The position numbers and the translations under genes were made by a program. A DNA stretch of 64,000 bases. Origin: Microvelia longipes. Taxonomy: Eukaryota > Arthropoda > Insecta > Hemiptera > Veliidae. Shown piece after piece: positions 10,200-21,045 of this stretch. Location of the stretch: the NCBI GenBank assembly GCA_018340805.1, contig JACMZG010001863.1, positions 58,569,536 through 58,633,535 of the forward strand, in the 5' to 3' direction. A model generated the notes under the pieces. That model worked only from the letters and a program-made list of their open reading frames with translations, did no database searches and had not been told where the DNA came from. Position 1 is the stretch's first letter. Each line of letters begins with the position of its first letter.

Positions 10200-10980
10200 T
10201 CCCTTGATATTGTTTTGCAAATTGTTTATGAATAGATGCAGAAAAAGGAATATCCTTGACTATTATATTCCTTTGTGAATGTATTGACAAAGGTACCACA
10301 TAGCTGCGTTAACTTGACATTTCTTCCATTGATTCGAAGAAAAGAAAAAGAGGTAGTATTGACAAAGGGATGTTATGAAGATTTAGGTCTTCCGGTGGTG
10401 ACCGCGTCAATGTAGATGAAGAATCCGACGTTTCGCTTCCACTGTGGGAGGCATCTTCAGGGATGTAGGACATCATGGATAGAAACACAATGCTCTACAA
10501 AACTGAACTGTTCAGTTTTGTAGAGCATTGTGTTTCTATCCATAATGTCCTACATCACTGAAGATGCCTCCCACAGTGGAAGTGAAACGTCGGATTCTTC
10601 ATCTACATTGACGTGGTCACCACCGGAAGACCTAAATCTTCATGACAATAACCGCGGAAGCCTACGCAGTTTATTAAAGGGATGTTAAACGTGTAGGTCG
10701 TAAACATATTGACAATGGGATTAATCTATTAATCTCTATTTAATAATTAGGTTATTAAACAGTCTGCTTATTTTTTCGTATATTTATTGACAATGGGTTA
10801 CTAAACAAACCATATTCCTTTGTAAACTCACTGACAATGGTGACAATCATCAGCATATTCCTTTGTCAATTTATTGACATCGGGGTACTAAACATGTGGG
10901 ACATTCCTTTGTAAATTTATTAGCTATTGGTTACTAAACAAGCTGGATATTCCTTTGTCAGTGTACTCTACTGAAATATT
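10200..10980. repeat. Degenerate tandem repeat (about 60-bp unit)
   Basis: Phrases such as ATTGACAATGGGTTACTAAA and ATATTCCTTTGT recur at about 10210, 10260, 10345, 10690, 10730, 10790, 10835, 10875 and 10935. Spacing is irregular and the copies are old. The array is interrupted by the 300-bp foldback insertion at 10376-10675. Confidence 0.7.
10376..10675. mobile_element. Foldback retroposon with hammerhead-like cores, 12-bp target duplication
   Basis: Two arms of about 130 bases are inverted copies of each other around a 3-base loop near 10508. The insertion is bounded by the perfect duplication AAAGGGATGTTA (10364-10375 and 10676-10687). About 28 non-palindromic bases follow the right arm. 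Each arm carries CTGAAGA, a stem-loop and GAAACGTC: right arm 10558-10591 on the plus strand, left arm 10427-10460 on the minus strand. A perfect duplication of this length suggests target-primed reverse transcription and a recent insertion. The motif order is that of a circularly permuted hammerhead ribozyme, as known in Penelope-like elements, but no protein is encoded, so class membership is inferred. Confidence 0.75.
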
Positions 10981-11066
10981 GACCCCAATATTTTTAGACG
11001 TTTAGATTAGATTTGAACTATGCTAGATTCTATTACATTATAAATGAACTTGTTCCATTATAAATT

Positions 11067-11761
11067 GTCCGAAAGCCAGGCCTAAAATGTGACTCATTTT
11101 GTACAACTTCAAACCAAATTTTCTGAAAATATACCTTAAAATATAAAGGAAAAGCATAATCTGCCTATCTAGAGTGGAGCCCTTCATATGAATGCGCTCG
11201 CTCAAAATATTAAAAAATTGCACAAATTCTAGTTTTCTTGCAATAATTGATTCCCTGTAGGTCGTGTCTAAAACATGAAGAGATCATTATTTAAAGCTGA
11301 TAAAATTTCCTTTAAAACGTTTGTTTTTCGTCAAAATCGGATAACTACAACAGAAGTTATGACATTCGTTAAATGACCGAAAATTGCACTAAAAGCCAAT
11401 ATTTTTCCAAAGTAATTTGCTGACTGCATAAATTGACCATTTTTTAGTGTTTTTGAAAGAGCCATAACTTTTGTTGCTGTTATCCGATTTTGCTGATTAA
11501 ACACTCGTTTTATAGAAGATTTTATCACGTCTAAAAATGGTCTCTTCATGTTTTGCACACAACGCACAAGGAACCACTTATTTCAAGAAAACTGAAAGTT
11601 GTGCGATTTTATAAAATTTTAAGCATGCGCGATCTTATGAGGGGCTCTACTCTAGAATGGCAGACTATGTTTTTTTATCATAATTAAAGGTACATTTTCA
11701 GAAAAATTTGGTTTGAAGTAGTACAAAATGAGTCACATTTTTTCAGGTCCGGCTCTTGGAC
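11067..11761. mobile_element. Foldback MITE, family E copy 1
   Basis: A near-symmetrical element of about 695 bases. The left end begins GTCCGAAAGCCAGGCC and the right end is its inverted counterpart ending GGCTCTTGGAC. Blocks such as GTGACTCATTTTGTAC, the CATGAAGAG block and the ATAACTTTTGTTG block recur in inverted order around a centre near 11415. A second copy is at 30256-31399. There is no coding content; the open frames at 11038-11223 and 11331-11567 are shadows of the repeat. Confidence 0.8.
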
Positions 11762-12749
11762 TATTATTTTTCATCACAAAATGTCGCGTCTGATATCTTT
11801 TTAGACGAAGAGACCAGTTTAGTAGATCTCTTTGTAAAATGAAAGGCTGTCTTGGGTTAGAATGCAAACATGCGCCTATAGCTGATGAAGATTTTTACAG
11901 ATTTTTTTGTCATTATCGTTTATTAAAGTTTTACCTAATAATTCTACTAACTTGTAAAGATAAAAATAAACATTTTCATAATTTGTTTTTAAATTATAAC
12001 CAAATGAAACAAAAGAGGAAGGGGTTGTTTGAGAGTGGAATTAAATTACATTAAACTAAATGAAAAGATAACTTGATGGAGTTGTAAAGGATTAAGATGG
12101 GGCAGACTGAGTGAGAGGGAGAGCCTTGGGGGGGGGGGGAATGCTTTAAAGGGTTTAAGATTCCAAACCCAAATATAGAGAAACCAGAGTATTGTGTCCC
12201 TCGGCATCGCCTCGATAGTTCGCTAATCTTTTCGTCTACGGACCAGCTTGGTTTTTGGAAAATCCGTTTTTCCATATTGCTTCGTTTTTACTCCGAGTCT
12301 TAATGCTTTTCGTTACAACCACGATTCCGTCCTCTTGATCCTTTTGATAACACGCTCTGAATATTCATTGCGACAAATACCCCTCCCTCTTTCTGACACT
12401 AGAAGGGAGCTTTGTTAAAGACAAATCTTAGTTTAACCGAGCAGATGCTAGTCACTGAGATTTCGTTTAATTTGCACTGGCTGTGGTTAAATTATAACGC
12501 TCTGTGACAACTTTTTATCTGTCTCTGTTTGATCGATTCTTTCTAAGGCTCTTTTTATTTTCATATCTACTTTTGTTCATTTCCCTCATCTCCTACCGTA
12601 CGTATATAGGAAAAATATTGAGTTCACCTTAAAAATCCGAAACCGAGATCTAATCAGGATTATCTGTATTTTCTTGTGACCCCGGCTTTCCCAGTTTAGT
12701 AGATTTAACATATTATTATTATATTGACAATACTTTCTCTTAACCTGCC
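11762..12749. other. Intron sequence, nothing firmly recognised
   Basis: It contains an 11-G run near 12130. At 12595-12680 there is a fragment resembling the 5' end of the family-D repeat (ATATAGGAAAAATATTG, then an AACCGAGAT phrase). Confidence 0.45.
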
Positions 12750-13672
12750 GTTTTATCGTTTTCTTTCTCAATACTTATCCTTCCGTTTATATCGTTTCAT
12801 TCTCAATACTTATCCTTCCGTTTTTATCGTTTTCATTCTCAATACTTATCCTTCCGTTTTTATCGTTTTCATTCTCAATACTTAACCTGCCGTTTTTTTC
12901 GTTTTCAATACTATCCTTCCGTTTTTATCGTTCTCAATACTATCCTTGCCAATTCTCATACTTATCCTTCGTTTTAATTCTCATACTTATCCTGCCCGTT
13001 TTTTATCGTTTTCTTTCTCAATACTTATCCTTCCGTTTTTATCGTTTTCATTCTCAATACTTATCCTTCCGTTTTTATCGTTTTCATTCTCAATACTTAT
13101 CCTTCCGTTTTTATCGTTTTCATTCTCAATACTTATCCTGCCGTTTTTATCGTTTTCTTTCTCAATACCTTATCCTTCCGTTTTTATCGTTTTCATTCTC
13201 AATACTTATCCTTCCGTTTTTTCGTTTTCTTTCTCAATACTTATCCTTCCGTTTTTATCGTTTTCTTTCTCAATACTTATCCTTCCGTTTTTATCGTTTT
13301 CATTCTCAATACTTATCCTGCCGTTTATCGTTTTCTTTCTCAACTTATCCTTCCGTTTTTATCGTTCTCATTCTCAATACTTATCCTGCCGTTTTTATCG
13401 TTTTCTTTCTCAATACTTATCCTTCCGTTTTATCGTTTTCATTCTCAATATATCCTGCCGTTTTATCGTTTTCTTTCTCAATCCTTATCCCGTTTTTATC
13501 GTTTTATTCTCAATACTTATCCTTCCGTTTTTATCGTTTTCTTCCGTTTTATCGTTTTCATTCAATACTTATCCTTCCGTTTTTATCGTTTTCTTTCTCA
13601 ATACTCATCCTTCCGTTTTTATCGTTTTCTTTCTCAATACTTATCCATCCGTTTTTATTGTTTTCTTTCTTA
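12750..13672. repeat. 37-bp pyrimidine-rich minisatellite
   Basis: About 24 units of some 37 bases, each reading TTCTCAATACTTATCCTTCC then GTTTTTATCGTTTTC, with many one- to five-base losses. A 279-codon plus-strand frame (12946-13785) is only a translation of this array. Its Phe/Ser/Ile/Leu repeats change phase with the indels, so it is not a gene. Confidence 0.96.
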
Positions 13673-13798
13673 TTGCCAGTTTAATAAACTTGAAAATGAT
13701 TCCGGCACAAATTTCATTTTTTCTCATTTTTTTCTTTCTCATTGCCTATCATTTTTTCAAACATCCCCTGTCGAATTTCTCATGATTCACTTCTCTGC

Positions 13799-13803
<5 letters not shown>

Positions 13804-13844
<41 letters not shown>

Positions 13845-13849
13845 CTCTA
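13804..13849. repeat. (CT)n microsatellite
   Basis: Uninterrupted CT dinucleotides apart from one break near 13841. Confidence 0.97.
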
Positions 13850-14280
13850 ATATTGTCTATTCTTCTAAGTTCTTTAATCTTAATCAAAATTGAAAACAAT
13901 AATAATAATTTTCTGAAAGAAAGACAAAAAACGATAAAAAAACAAAATGAAGCTAAGTTATCCTTTAATTTTGATAATTTTAAACGTCTTTCATAATTCA
14001 TCATATTGAGAAACATTTATTTCTCAGTTTTAATTTTAATATTTTAAACCATTAATTAATAACACGATATAGAAAGGAAAGAAGGGGATAAGAATGGAAT
14101 TAAAACTAAAACTAAGCTAAATCGACTTTTTATATTTATCATTTTAAAATTTCTATTAAAATATTAGATACATTATTATATTAAAATAAGAATGCATATT
14201 ATGTTTGATAAAATTATATTTGGAAACATTTGAAACAAAAACACTACAGTATTATTAAAATCATTTTTTTTACTTTTCCT
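13850..14280. other. AT-rich intron sequence
   Basis: No feature seen. Confidence 0.45.
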
Positions 14281-15055
14281 CACCTTCTTATACAGAAGGT
14301 ATATAGAGGAAAAGTATTGGTTTCACCCAAAAAATGTTAACCTGAGATTTCACTTGAATTATCCATTTTAGGTGTTTTTAGAACCATCTGCACCGATTTT
14401 AGCTTGATATCTGTGTATGTGTGTAACTCTCACTGTGTTAATGCTAGATAGTTGAAAGTGGATACAAATATCAGTCTTTGGGTCTAGTTCTGCTGCCCGG
14501 AATATCAAAATTTTATGTCACCATTAACCCTATTTGCTTAGTCAGCAAACATTTTAAAAAATAAAAAAAAACGAAAAATGACCCGATGAACTTAAAATTT
14601 GGCAGGAATATACCTCTCAATATGACAAACAAATCTTCCGAATTTCGTTTTGATATTGGCCGCCATTTTATAATTATTTACTTTTTAAATTTAAAATTTT
14701 GACGCTTAATAATACCAAAAGTATACACGTGTTTTTGACGTTGGAACGGCAAAAAAATAGGAACAAATGTAAAAAACTCCGATCAAAATCTACTAATTAG
14801 TTAAAAAGTTATAAGCGAACTTAATTATTCATTAGTGCGACACTTTTGTTAAACGTAAAAGCTTGTTTACATTTGTCGAGGTTACAAATTTCCGCCAAAA
14901 ATTCAAATAGTTTAATAAAACCGAGTAAAAATTGGAACTTTTTCTCTTTAAGATTATGTGAAGTTTAACGTTCTTGTATGCTATTCTGAGGACGAGCGAA
15001 GCGAGTCCAAGGGTGAGGAAAAGTTCCGAGGTACTCTGTACCCAATTTTTTACTA
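14281..15055 (+). repeat. Family-D dispersed repeat
   Basis: It shows the family-D order. First comes a 5' phrase ATATAGAGGAAAAGTATTG, then an ATTTCACTTGAATTATCC phrase and a TGTGTATGTGTG stretch. ATGCTAGATAGTTGAAA and a TTTTATGTCACCATTAACCC phrase follow. Near the 3' end are the mini-hairpin GGACGAGCGAAGCGAGTCC (14990-15008) and a terminal GTACCCAATTTTT. The same blocks recur in order in the copies at 43430-43875 and 60930-62003. No protein is encoded. The class is unknown. Confidence 0.7.
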
Positions 15056-15169
15056 CTTAAAAATTTAAGCGCGGAGGTCCGCTGGCCAGGAAATTTCTAT
15101 CCTTGCTAAGAGCATTGCTCACCAATTTATTTATTGTTCAAACTTTCAGGAAATACTTCGTAAACCAAA

Positions 15170-15460
15170 TAAAAATCGGGTACGTGTTGCCTCGGAACTT
15201 TTTCTCTCCACATCGAATTCTCTACGCTCATCCTCTCTACTTCGGCATCGCTTTTCTTATCCTCAGAATGCATGCAAGTTGCGGAATTTATACTGAAATT
15301 TATATCATCGGATGCGTTTTAGTATAAAATTTCAGTAGAAATTTTATTGCTAACGGTCACCCGTCTGGGCACTGAACTCGCTTGGTGTGCTTATTTTTAT
15401 GGTCCTACAAATATCATAAATATACTTGCCGTTTTGAATTAAAACTTAGTAAACTGATTT
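15170..15460 (-). repeat. Family-D repeat, 3' part, inverted
   Basis: Read on the minus strand, this ends in GTACCCGATTTTTATT and carries the TCCGAGG-type phrase and decayed mini-hairpins near 15220-15260. It lies tail-to-tail with the plus-strand copy at 14281-15055. The sequence beyond (CGGTCACCC then a GCACTGAAC phrase) matches 61079-61110 in the complete minus-strand copy. Confidence 0.6.
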
Positions 15461-16995
15461 ATTACGTAAAAAATTACTTTTATACTAAATTTGAACTTAA
15501 TAAAATTATTTTTAACCAACAATCTAGTTAATAATTATATTTATAATTAAAACTAAGAAGTTATTTCATAAAAAAATTGATACAGTATTTGCGAAACTGA
15601 TGCTGATAAAGGGAGCTTTATAAATGGCTATATGCGAGCCAAATCTCAATATGATAGAAATATTTTCACGCGTTTTATGAATCTTCGTTTTTTTTTTATT
15701 TCAAATTATTAATTCTGGCTTGCCAGAAAAGTAAATCAACTTTAGAGGTAGTGTTGGCAATGGTATATAGGTTGTAGTGCCTGATTATACCGTACCTTTA
15801 TCGTTTCATTCATTTATTTCTTTTGTATACTCCTGGATCTATGCAGGTAAGTACAACTGATGCAATTGTGGCAACTGCTAAAATCTGTTGTATGATTAAT
15901 CTCCACGAACACCTGAATTGTTTGGTATCTCAAAATATAGTAAAAGAAGCTATACTGTTAGTTCACACTGCTGGCTTGCCGCCAAGGAGAAGAAGCTGAT
16001 GATTGCCTCTCAGTTTAAATAAGACCCTTTAGTATTAACAACCTAGCAACTTCACTTTGAAACGCAAATGACCGTCTCCATCCAGTACAAACATGACTTG
16101 GCGGGACAGAAAAGTTTATTCCCCTACTTTTTTTGGACCAAAGACTTGGTGGGGAGTTTTTTTTACCACGTAAGTGGTTTTTGGTAAGATCAAAATGTGT
16201 TCAGTAGGTGCGTTTCCGTATAAACCTATCGTTCGCTAGCTTAGTTTTTCTCTCCGCGTTCAGCGTAGAAATGTCAAATTTGAGATCTTTTAGGTAGGAA
16301 TGCACACGAGCATAAGACAAATCCAAAAACCGTTCAGTACGTCATACGTCAAAATCCGTTTAGCAGTTTAGGGTGTAAGTGCGTCAACACAAAGTTCAGG
16401 AAGAATAAGAATAAGAAGTCGGCAAAAATGCCATTTTCAAACCTCTTTTTCTCCACTTCTGCTTAGCCGATTTGGATGATTTTATTTTTATTTTAGATCT
16501 ACAAGGCACGCCCTTTAAGGATATTATACTATTATTTTTGTTCACATAGTCGTTTTCACGCTACAGACCCTAAAAAACCCTACTTTGTTACGTACAGTAT
16601 AATATGCACTAGCAGATTTAATAGGTTTTTGACTTTTTTTACTGACTAAGCTGGATATTTTAACTTTCCTTCTTGACTTGGCGGGGCGGAACGCTGCTGC
16701 GTTTCTAAATAAAACAAAACGTATGTAATCATGAAAGGAGCTAATTAAAAAGATTAAACATTCTTATACCTCTATTAGCTCATTCTCTCTGTTTAACCTT
16801 TTTTCTCACTTATATTTAGTTATTAGTTAAAAAAGTTAATTACTATAAACCGCGGGTTTTATTTATATATATTTTTACTTCTAAATTACTTTCATATTAA
16901 TTCCCTATTTTGTTTTAATCTGGTTTAGTATATTATTAAGTAAAAAATAGCTTTCATAAATTTTTGTTTTATTTATGAACAGATACGATTTTTTG
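15461..16995. other. Intron sequence, no firm feature
   Basis: A strong donor-like ATGCAGGTAAGT occurs near 15842 without a convincing coding block. A phrase GACTTGGCGGG occurs at about 16094 and again, as CTTGACTTGGCGGGGCGG, near 16674, hinting at repeat remnants. Confidence 0.4.
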
Positions 16996-16996
16996 A

Positions 16997-17008
16997 TATA
17001 TATATATA

Positions 17009-17047
<39 letters not shown>

Positions 17048-17061
17048 ATAATATATATATA

Positions 17062-17133
<72 letters not shown>
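16997..17133. repeat. (TA)n microsatellite
   Basis: TA dinucleotides with a few TATT/ATTA interruptions. Open frames here are Tyr-Ile artefacts. Confidence 0.97.
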
Positions 17134-17136
<3 letters not shown>

Positions 17137-17151
17137 GATACATATTTACCC

Positions 17152-17262
17152 GTGCAGCTTTGGGTGGATCCACCGTACAGCTGTGGGTGGATCCACCGTA
17201 CAGCTTTGGGTGGATCCACCGTACAGCTATGGGTGGATCCACCGTACAGCTTTGGGTGGATG
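17152..17262. repeat. 23-bp minisatellite of a palindromic BamHI-containing unit
   Basis: Nearly five units of ACAGCT-N-TGGGTGGATCC plus ACCGT. Each contains the 12-base palindrome GGTGGATCCACC, and units differ only at the base after CAGCT. Such arrays can form serial hairpins. Confidence 0.95.
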
Positions 17263-17406
17263 TTTATAAAAATATAGATGAGCACTTAAGTTTTCACTAC
17301 GCTAGCAATAATATACGCCACTATGTTTTTGAAGCCTGTAAGGCTGCCTAGTAGCATGATTAACAGCTTTGTTATCATAAATATCATATTTGTTAAAATA
17401 TTTTAC

Positions 17407-17542
17407 CTAAGTTATCCAGTGGTCCATTCTTATCTGAATACCACCTATACTTGTTACCTAGCGCTTCCAGCATAGGCTGCAACGCCTGCATGCACAGATC
17501 AGTTAACCTGATCACAGCTATCGGACACTTCCTCGGTGCCAT
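17407..17542 (-). CDS. Candidate first coding exon of an unidentified minus-strand gene
   Basis: On the minus strand an ATG in good context (AAGATGG) opens 45 codons ending one base into a codon before GTAAAA (donor GT at 17405-17406). The peptide starts MAPRKCPIAVIRLTDLCMQA and contains blocks LEALGNKYRWYS and NGPLDNL. It is rich in G+C relative to its flanks and free of repeats. The phase-1 end matches the phase-1 start of exon 2 at 7545; joined, they give an uninterrupted frame. Residues 13-21 fit the core spacing of an Elongin-binding BC box (Leu, three residues, Cys, three residues, Leu), but this is a weak pattern. The sequence TTAAG just before ATG could also be an acceptor, in which case an upstream exon exists. 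Family not recognised. Confidence 0.65.
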
Positions 17543-18571
17543 CTTAACCAATCCAAAAAGTTAAATAAATCAAAATATTTAGAGGTTTGATCTAATTAAA
17601 ATGTTTATGGCCTGAAATAAAGTAATTATTTTTATGAATTGAAATTACTTCAATAACTTTACCAACTATATTAGTATTTTATTTTTATTAATTATTTATT
17701 ACTAATACATTGCTTGTCTGTTATACATTATATTAATCTCTTATTTATTATATCTTCTAAAGTATAATAATTGTTAAATTAAAATTATTTTCTTTAACAT
17801 TTATTAATTAATAATTATAAAATTAAACAAAAAAGTATAAGAACAGTATTTATATCATTAATGTTTCATAGACTCTAAAAACATATTTTTATTTTATATC
17901 TTTAAAACTTATCTGCAACTGCTGAAAATTATCTGTTTTATTTAGTTTAATAATTTATAATTTTTTTTAATTATTTAACAATATCATAATAATTCTACTT
18001 TCTGTATTGACTTTTATATTAATATTACAAATCACTAAATATATATTTTTTTAACTATTAAATATTACTTGGAGCCATAGTTTATTGTTCATGGGTCACT
18101 GATATCTATGCTACTGTCTCGCTGTTAAATATTCCTTGAGGTAGACTGAAAAAATGGAAGGATACGTCAAGTATTAAATTCTGTTTATGAAGTATGAGAA
18201 CAGTTACAACTTTGAGAACAGTTTAGAATGTAGTAACAGTTTATAATTTAGTTCTTACTTAACATTGTCATAAATTGTTAACGTGTTCGTCTTTAGTTTC
18301 ATCATTAGTGGTTGACATATAAAGGTATACGTTTAGCTTTATTGCTGGTTAAATAAACTCAATATTTGGTGCTCGGTAGTACCTGTGTCTCGCAGCCCTC
18401 TTCTTTTACTGGAAATTCATTTGAAAGTTTTACTCTGAATGCAAGACTAGGTTAACTTGATTCTTCTGTTCAGGTCGATTCTACGCAATTCATTCGAGTC
18501 CGGAGTGGAATTCAAGCTCTGCGTGGTATCGTAGAGTTAGTAGTACCGAGTTAATTTTTACTTTTTCTCAT
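17543..18571. other. Upstream region of the minus-strand gene, very AT-rich
   Basis: No core promoter element could be singled out in the AT-rich background. Nothing else recognised. Confidence 0.4.
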
Positions 18572-18748
18572 TGTAGTACGTAACACGGATAAAATCAGTT
18601 GACAGCGTGGAAAAAAATGCGAGGGAGCCAATGAGGTTATTCCTGGATGTTAAACCCCGCCACCTATTTTAAATCAGGCCAACCTTATTGGTTTCTCAGC
18701 ACTATTTTCCCACGCTGTCAACTGATTTTAGCCGTGTGTCGAACTATA
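18572..18748. mobile_element. Short inverted-repeat MITE, family H
   Basis: The terminal inverted repeats are about 45 bases: ACACGG, one variable base, TAAAATCAGTTGACAGCG on the left and its inverse on the right (to about 18748). The same terminal repeat bounds the 1.6-kb element at 57170-58778, so this is a small internal-deletion relative. Confidence 0.75.
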
Positions 18749-18755
18749 AAACTGT

Positions 18756-18960
18756 AGGTATAAGGAAAATTATTGTGCTTGCAATAATTGTCGAAACCGA
18801 GATTTCACTAGAATTATCCGTTTTGGGTATTTTAAGACCTCCTGAATGGTTTTTACAAAGTTAGGTAAAAGTAGGTATTGGTGAGTGAGTTTTTTACATA
18901 TCAGTAAATTAGGAATTGAAAATGGAAGAACACCAGACACATCAGCATAATTTACTCGGC
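18756..18960 (+). repeat. Family-D repeat, 5' part
   Basis: It carries the phrases TATAAGGAAAATTATTGTG, GAAACCGAGATTTCACT and ATTATCCGTTTTGGGT, which also open the copies at 14281 and (minus) 62003. It is truncated after about 200 bases. Confidence 0.6.
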
Positions 18961-19079
18961 AAGGGAACAAAATGTCAAGTCTCCTAAGACATAATGCCAG
19001 AGCATTATTGTACGGATAGCGCTGCCTTAAGAAGTATGGACAAGATAATATTTATGCACCAACGGAGTAAAGAATGACA

Positions 19080-19230
19080 TTATTCTGTGAGAAATAAGTT
19101 GACTTCTACGGTGAAAGCCGAAGGAGCTAATGCATTTAACTCCTGAGGCTAAGCCGTGGTAGTTATGACAATACACTCTCAAAGCTGAGTTGTGGTGGTT
19201 ATAACAATTAACTCCCGAGGCAAAGCTGGT
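19080..19230. repeat. Decayed GNA-hairpin repeat
   Basis: Three CCTGAGGC/CCCGAGGC-type phrases, including GGCTAAGCC near 19147, resemble the cluster at 8226-8400. The 90-codon minus-strand frame here is not supported. Confidence 0.35.
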
Positions 19231-19689
19231 AAAATCTTCAAACGTAATTTTTAGCCAATATTTTTCCCCTTCTCCTCTTAAAACTGATTCAGGTGCCAAC
19301 TAGAGATTTACTGTGCTTAAGCATTGTATCTATATATTTGTTTTTCATACTTCTATATCAATATCTAAATATATTGTAAGTTTTCAAGATAAAGTTGTCG
19401 TAGAGTTATAAATCACGGACTAACTTTATATTTGTATAGCTTTGTCATTTTCACTGCTTTTCCATCGCTTTTCTCCTCTATGTGACTTCACAAACTTTAC
19501 TATTTTCTATTTACTGCTTTTAAAATAAATCCCTTACTCATCCGTTTTATTCATTTTTGCGAATTCACTTTGAACAAATAAAGATAAAATCTAGATTTAA
19601 GAGTAAAATAAAGCGTAGACACAGACAGAGTGATTAAGTGCATACATTATATTCAAGCAGTGTAGTTCTTTTTTCTGCTTCCGTTGTCA

Positions 19690-19895
19690 AGGTTAGAGGG
19701 TCAGTATTCATACTGGCCTTTGACATTAAAGAAGTCTAAGGTTCGCATCCCAGGCTGTGCTCTCAGTATACAAGATTATTGAATAATTTAAACAAGATTA
19801 TCTCTCAATTAAATTATCGCCAACTTTAGATTACACCCCCCCCTCTAGGGTTTCTTCCTGATCAGCCGCAAGGCTCTAAACGGGCATTATTATTA
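19690..19895 (+). mobile_element. SINE-A, old copy
   Basis: It matches the SINE-A body: an AAGGTTCGCATCCCAGGC B-box region, a CTCTCAGT phrase, ATTATCGCCAACTTTAGA, then CAGCCGCAAGGCTC (terminal hairpin), AAACGGGC and an ATT tail. The tRNA-like 5' part is eroded. Confidence 0.8.
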
Positions 19896-20079
19896 TTATA
19901 TTGTTTTTTAAATGCTTGAATACAAAGTAAAATAATTTAATTTAAAGTTGTTTTAGCTTGAATATGTGTCTTAGGCCTCTTTGTTTTAAACATTCTCAAA
20001 ATTAGAAAACTCATCACACATCTTAATCTAGCGTTAAATTTAAATTTCCAGATCAGCTTTTTTCGGTAACTTTGGTTAC

Positions 20080-20300
20080 CAGCCTCCCCACGTCAATGTA
20101 GATAGAAAACCCGACGATTATCTTCCTCTATGAAAGTCTTATGCAGGTGTATTATATACTAAAACATAGCTCTTCACTTCTGGAGCAAATTCAGTTTTAT
20201 AGAGCATTGTGTTATCATCCATGATGTCCTGCTTCCCTGTCGATGTCTCTCATAGTGGAAGTGATGAATCCCATTCAACATCTGTATTGATAAGCTCGTC
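20080..20300. repeat. Decayed relative of the hammerhead-like foldback element
   Basis: It preserves blocks of the 10376-10675 element in order: CACGTCAATGTAGAT, CAGTTTTATAGAGCATTGTG, TCCATGATGTCCTGC, CATAGTGGAAGTGATGAA and a TGTATTGATAAGCTCGTCACC end. The GAAACGTC core is mutated, so ribozyme activity is unlikely. Confidence 0.7.
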
Positions 20301-20794
20301 ACCGCAAGCCGTAAACCAATAAGCATATTTCATTTCAATAATATATCACATATAGCGACCAACTAAAAGTAGGCTCAAGAACAGACAAGTAATGCTGTTA
20401 ACCATAACCGACTTCGTTTGCAAATTAGAAAGTAATATAAAGTAAATAAACTCAATAAAAAAGAAAAATAATTTGTAAGGTTAACAATAAGGGATTATTT
20501 ATTCTATTCATTGTGAATTTCTTTAATTTATTTAGTTCTCAGGTAAATTTGTATAATAACCTGTTGCGCCAGAAATGATAAAATCTAAAATGAGAGATAA
20601 TCTTCCCTCTCTCAAGAAATTTCTTCTCTAGTGTGGCTCACTTTGTCTCTGTTTTAAAAATTAGTAATTTTTTTCCAAGGATCTTCGCTAAAATAAATAC
20701 TCTTTCATTAAGACTAAGTAAAAATAATACTTATAATAAATTTGTTGACTGCGAACCACGAAGGATAAGATCTTTCTGTAGTGACCAATTTAAT

Positions 20795-21045
20795 AGAAAC
20801 TGTTCAGTTTTATAGATCATTGTGTTTTCATTTATAATGTGCTAACCACTAAAGATGTTTCCCAAAATGGATGTGAAAGATCCGATTCATCGTCTACATT
20901 GAGTCTATTGTCATGGCAACCCTCATACATTATGTTTACCCATAATGTGTAGGGGTTTCCATGATGAGTTTACACATTTCGCTGTGAAAGCGACACGTCA
21001 GAATTATCATCTACGTTTAGCCGGTCACTATCAAATAGCAAGTAA
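20795..21045. repeat. Second decayed relative of the foldback element
   Basis: It starts at ACTGTTCAGTTTTATAGATC (the centre of the element) and continues through AAAGATGTTTCCC, GATGTGAAAGATCCGATTC and CTACATTGAG. A second, inverted-looking fragment at 20960-21045 holds GAAAGCGACACGTCAGAATT. Confidence 0.6.

Noticed and set aside
12946..13785. A 279-codon plus-strand open frame
   Set aside because: It is a translation of the 37-bp minisatellite. The repeating Phe/Ser/Ile/Leu pattern has no protein relatives I recognise and simply follows the array.
15800..15853. Strong donor-like ATGCAGGTAAGT
   Set aside because: No open, protein-like block precedes it on the plus strand.
16085..16195. Possible exon ending at a GTAAGT
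   Set aside because: The open frame is short and Phe-rich. It has no good acceptor, and the GACTTGGCGGG phrase recurs nearby, pointing to repeat sequence.
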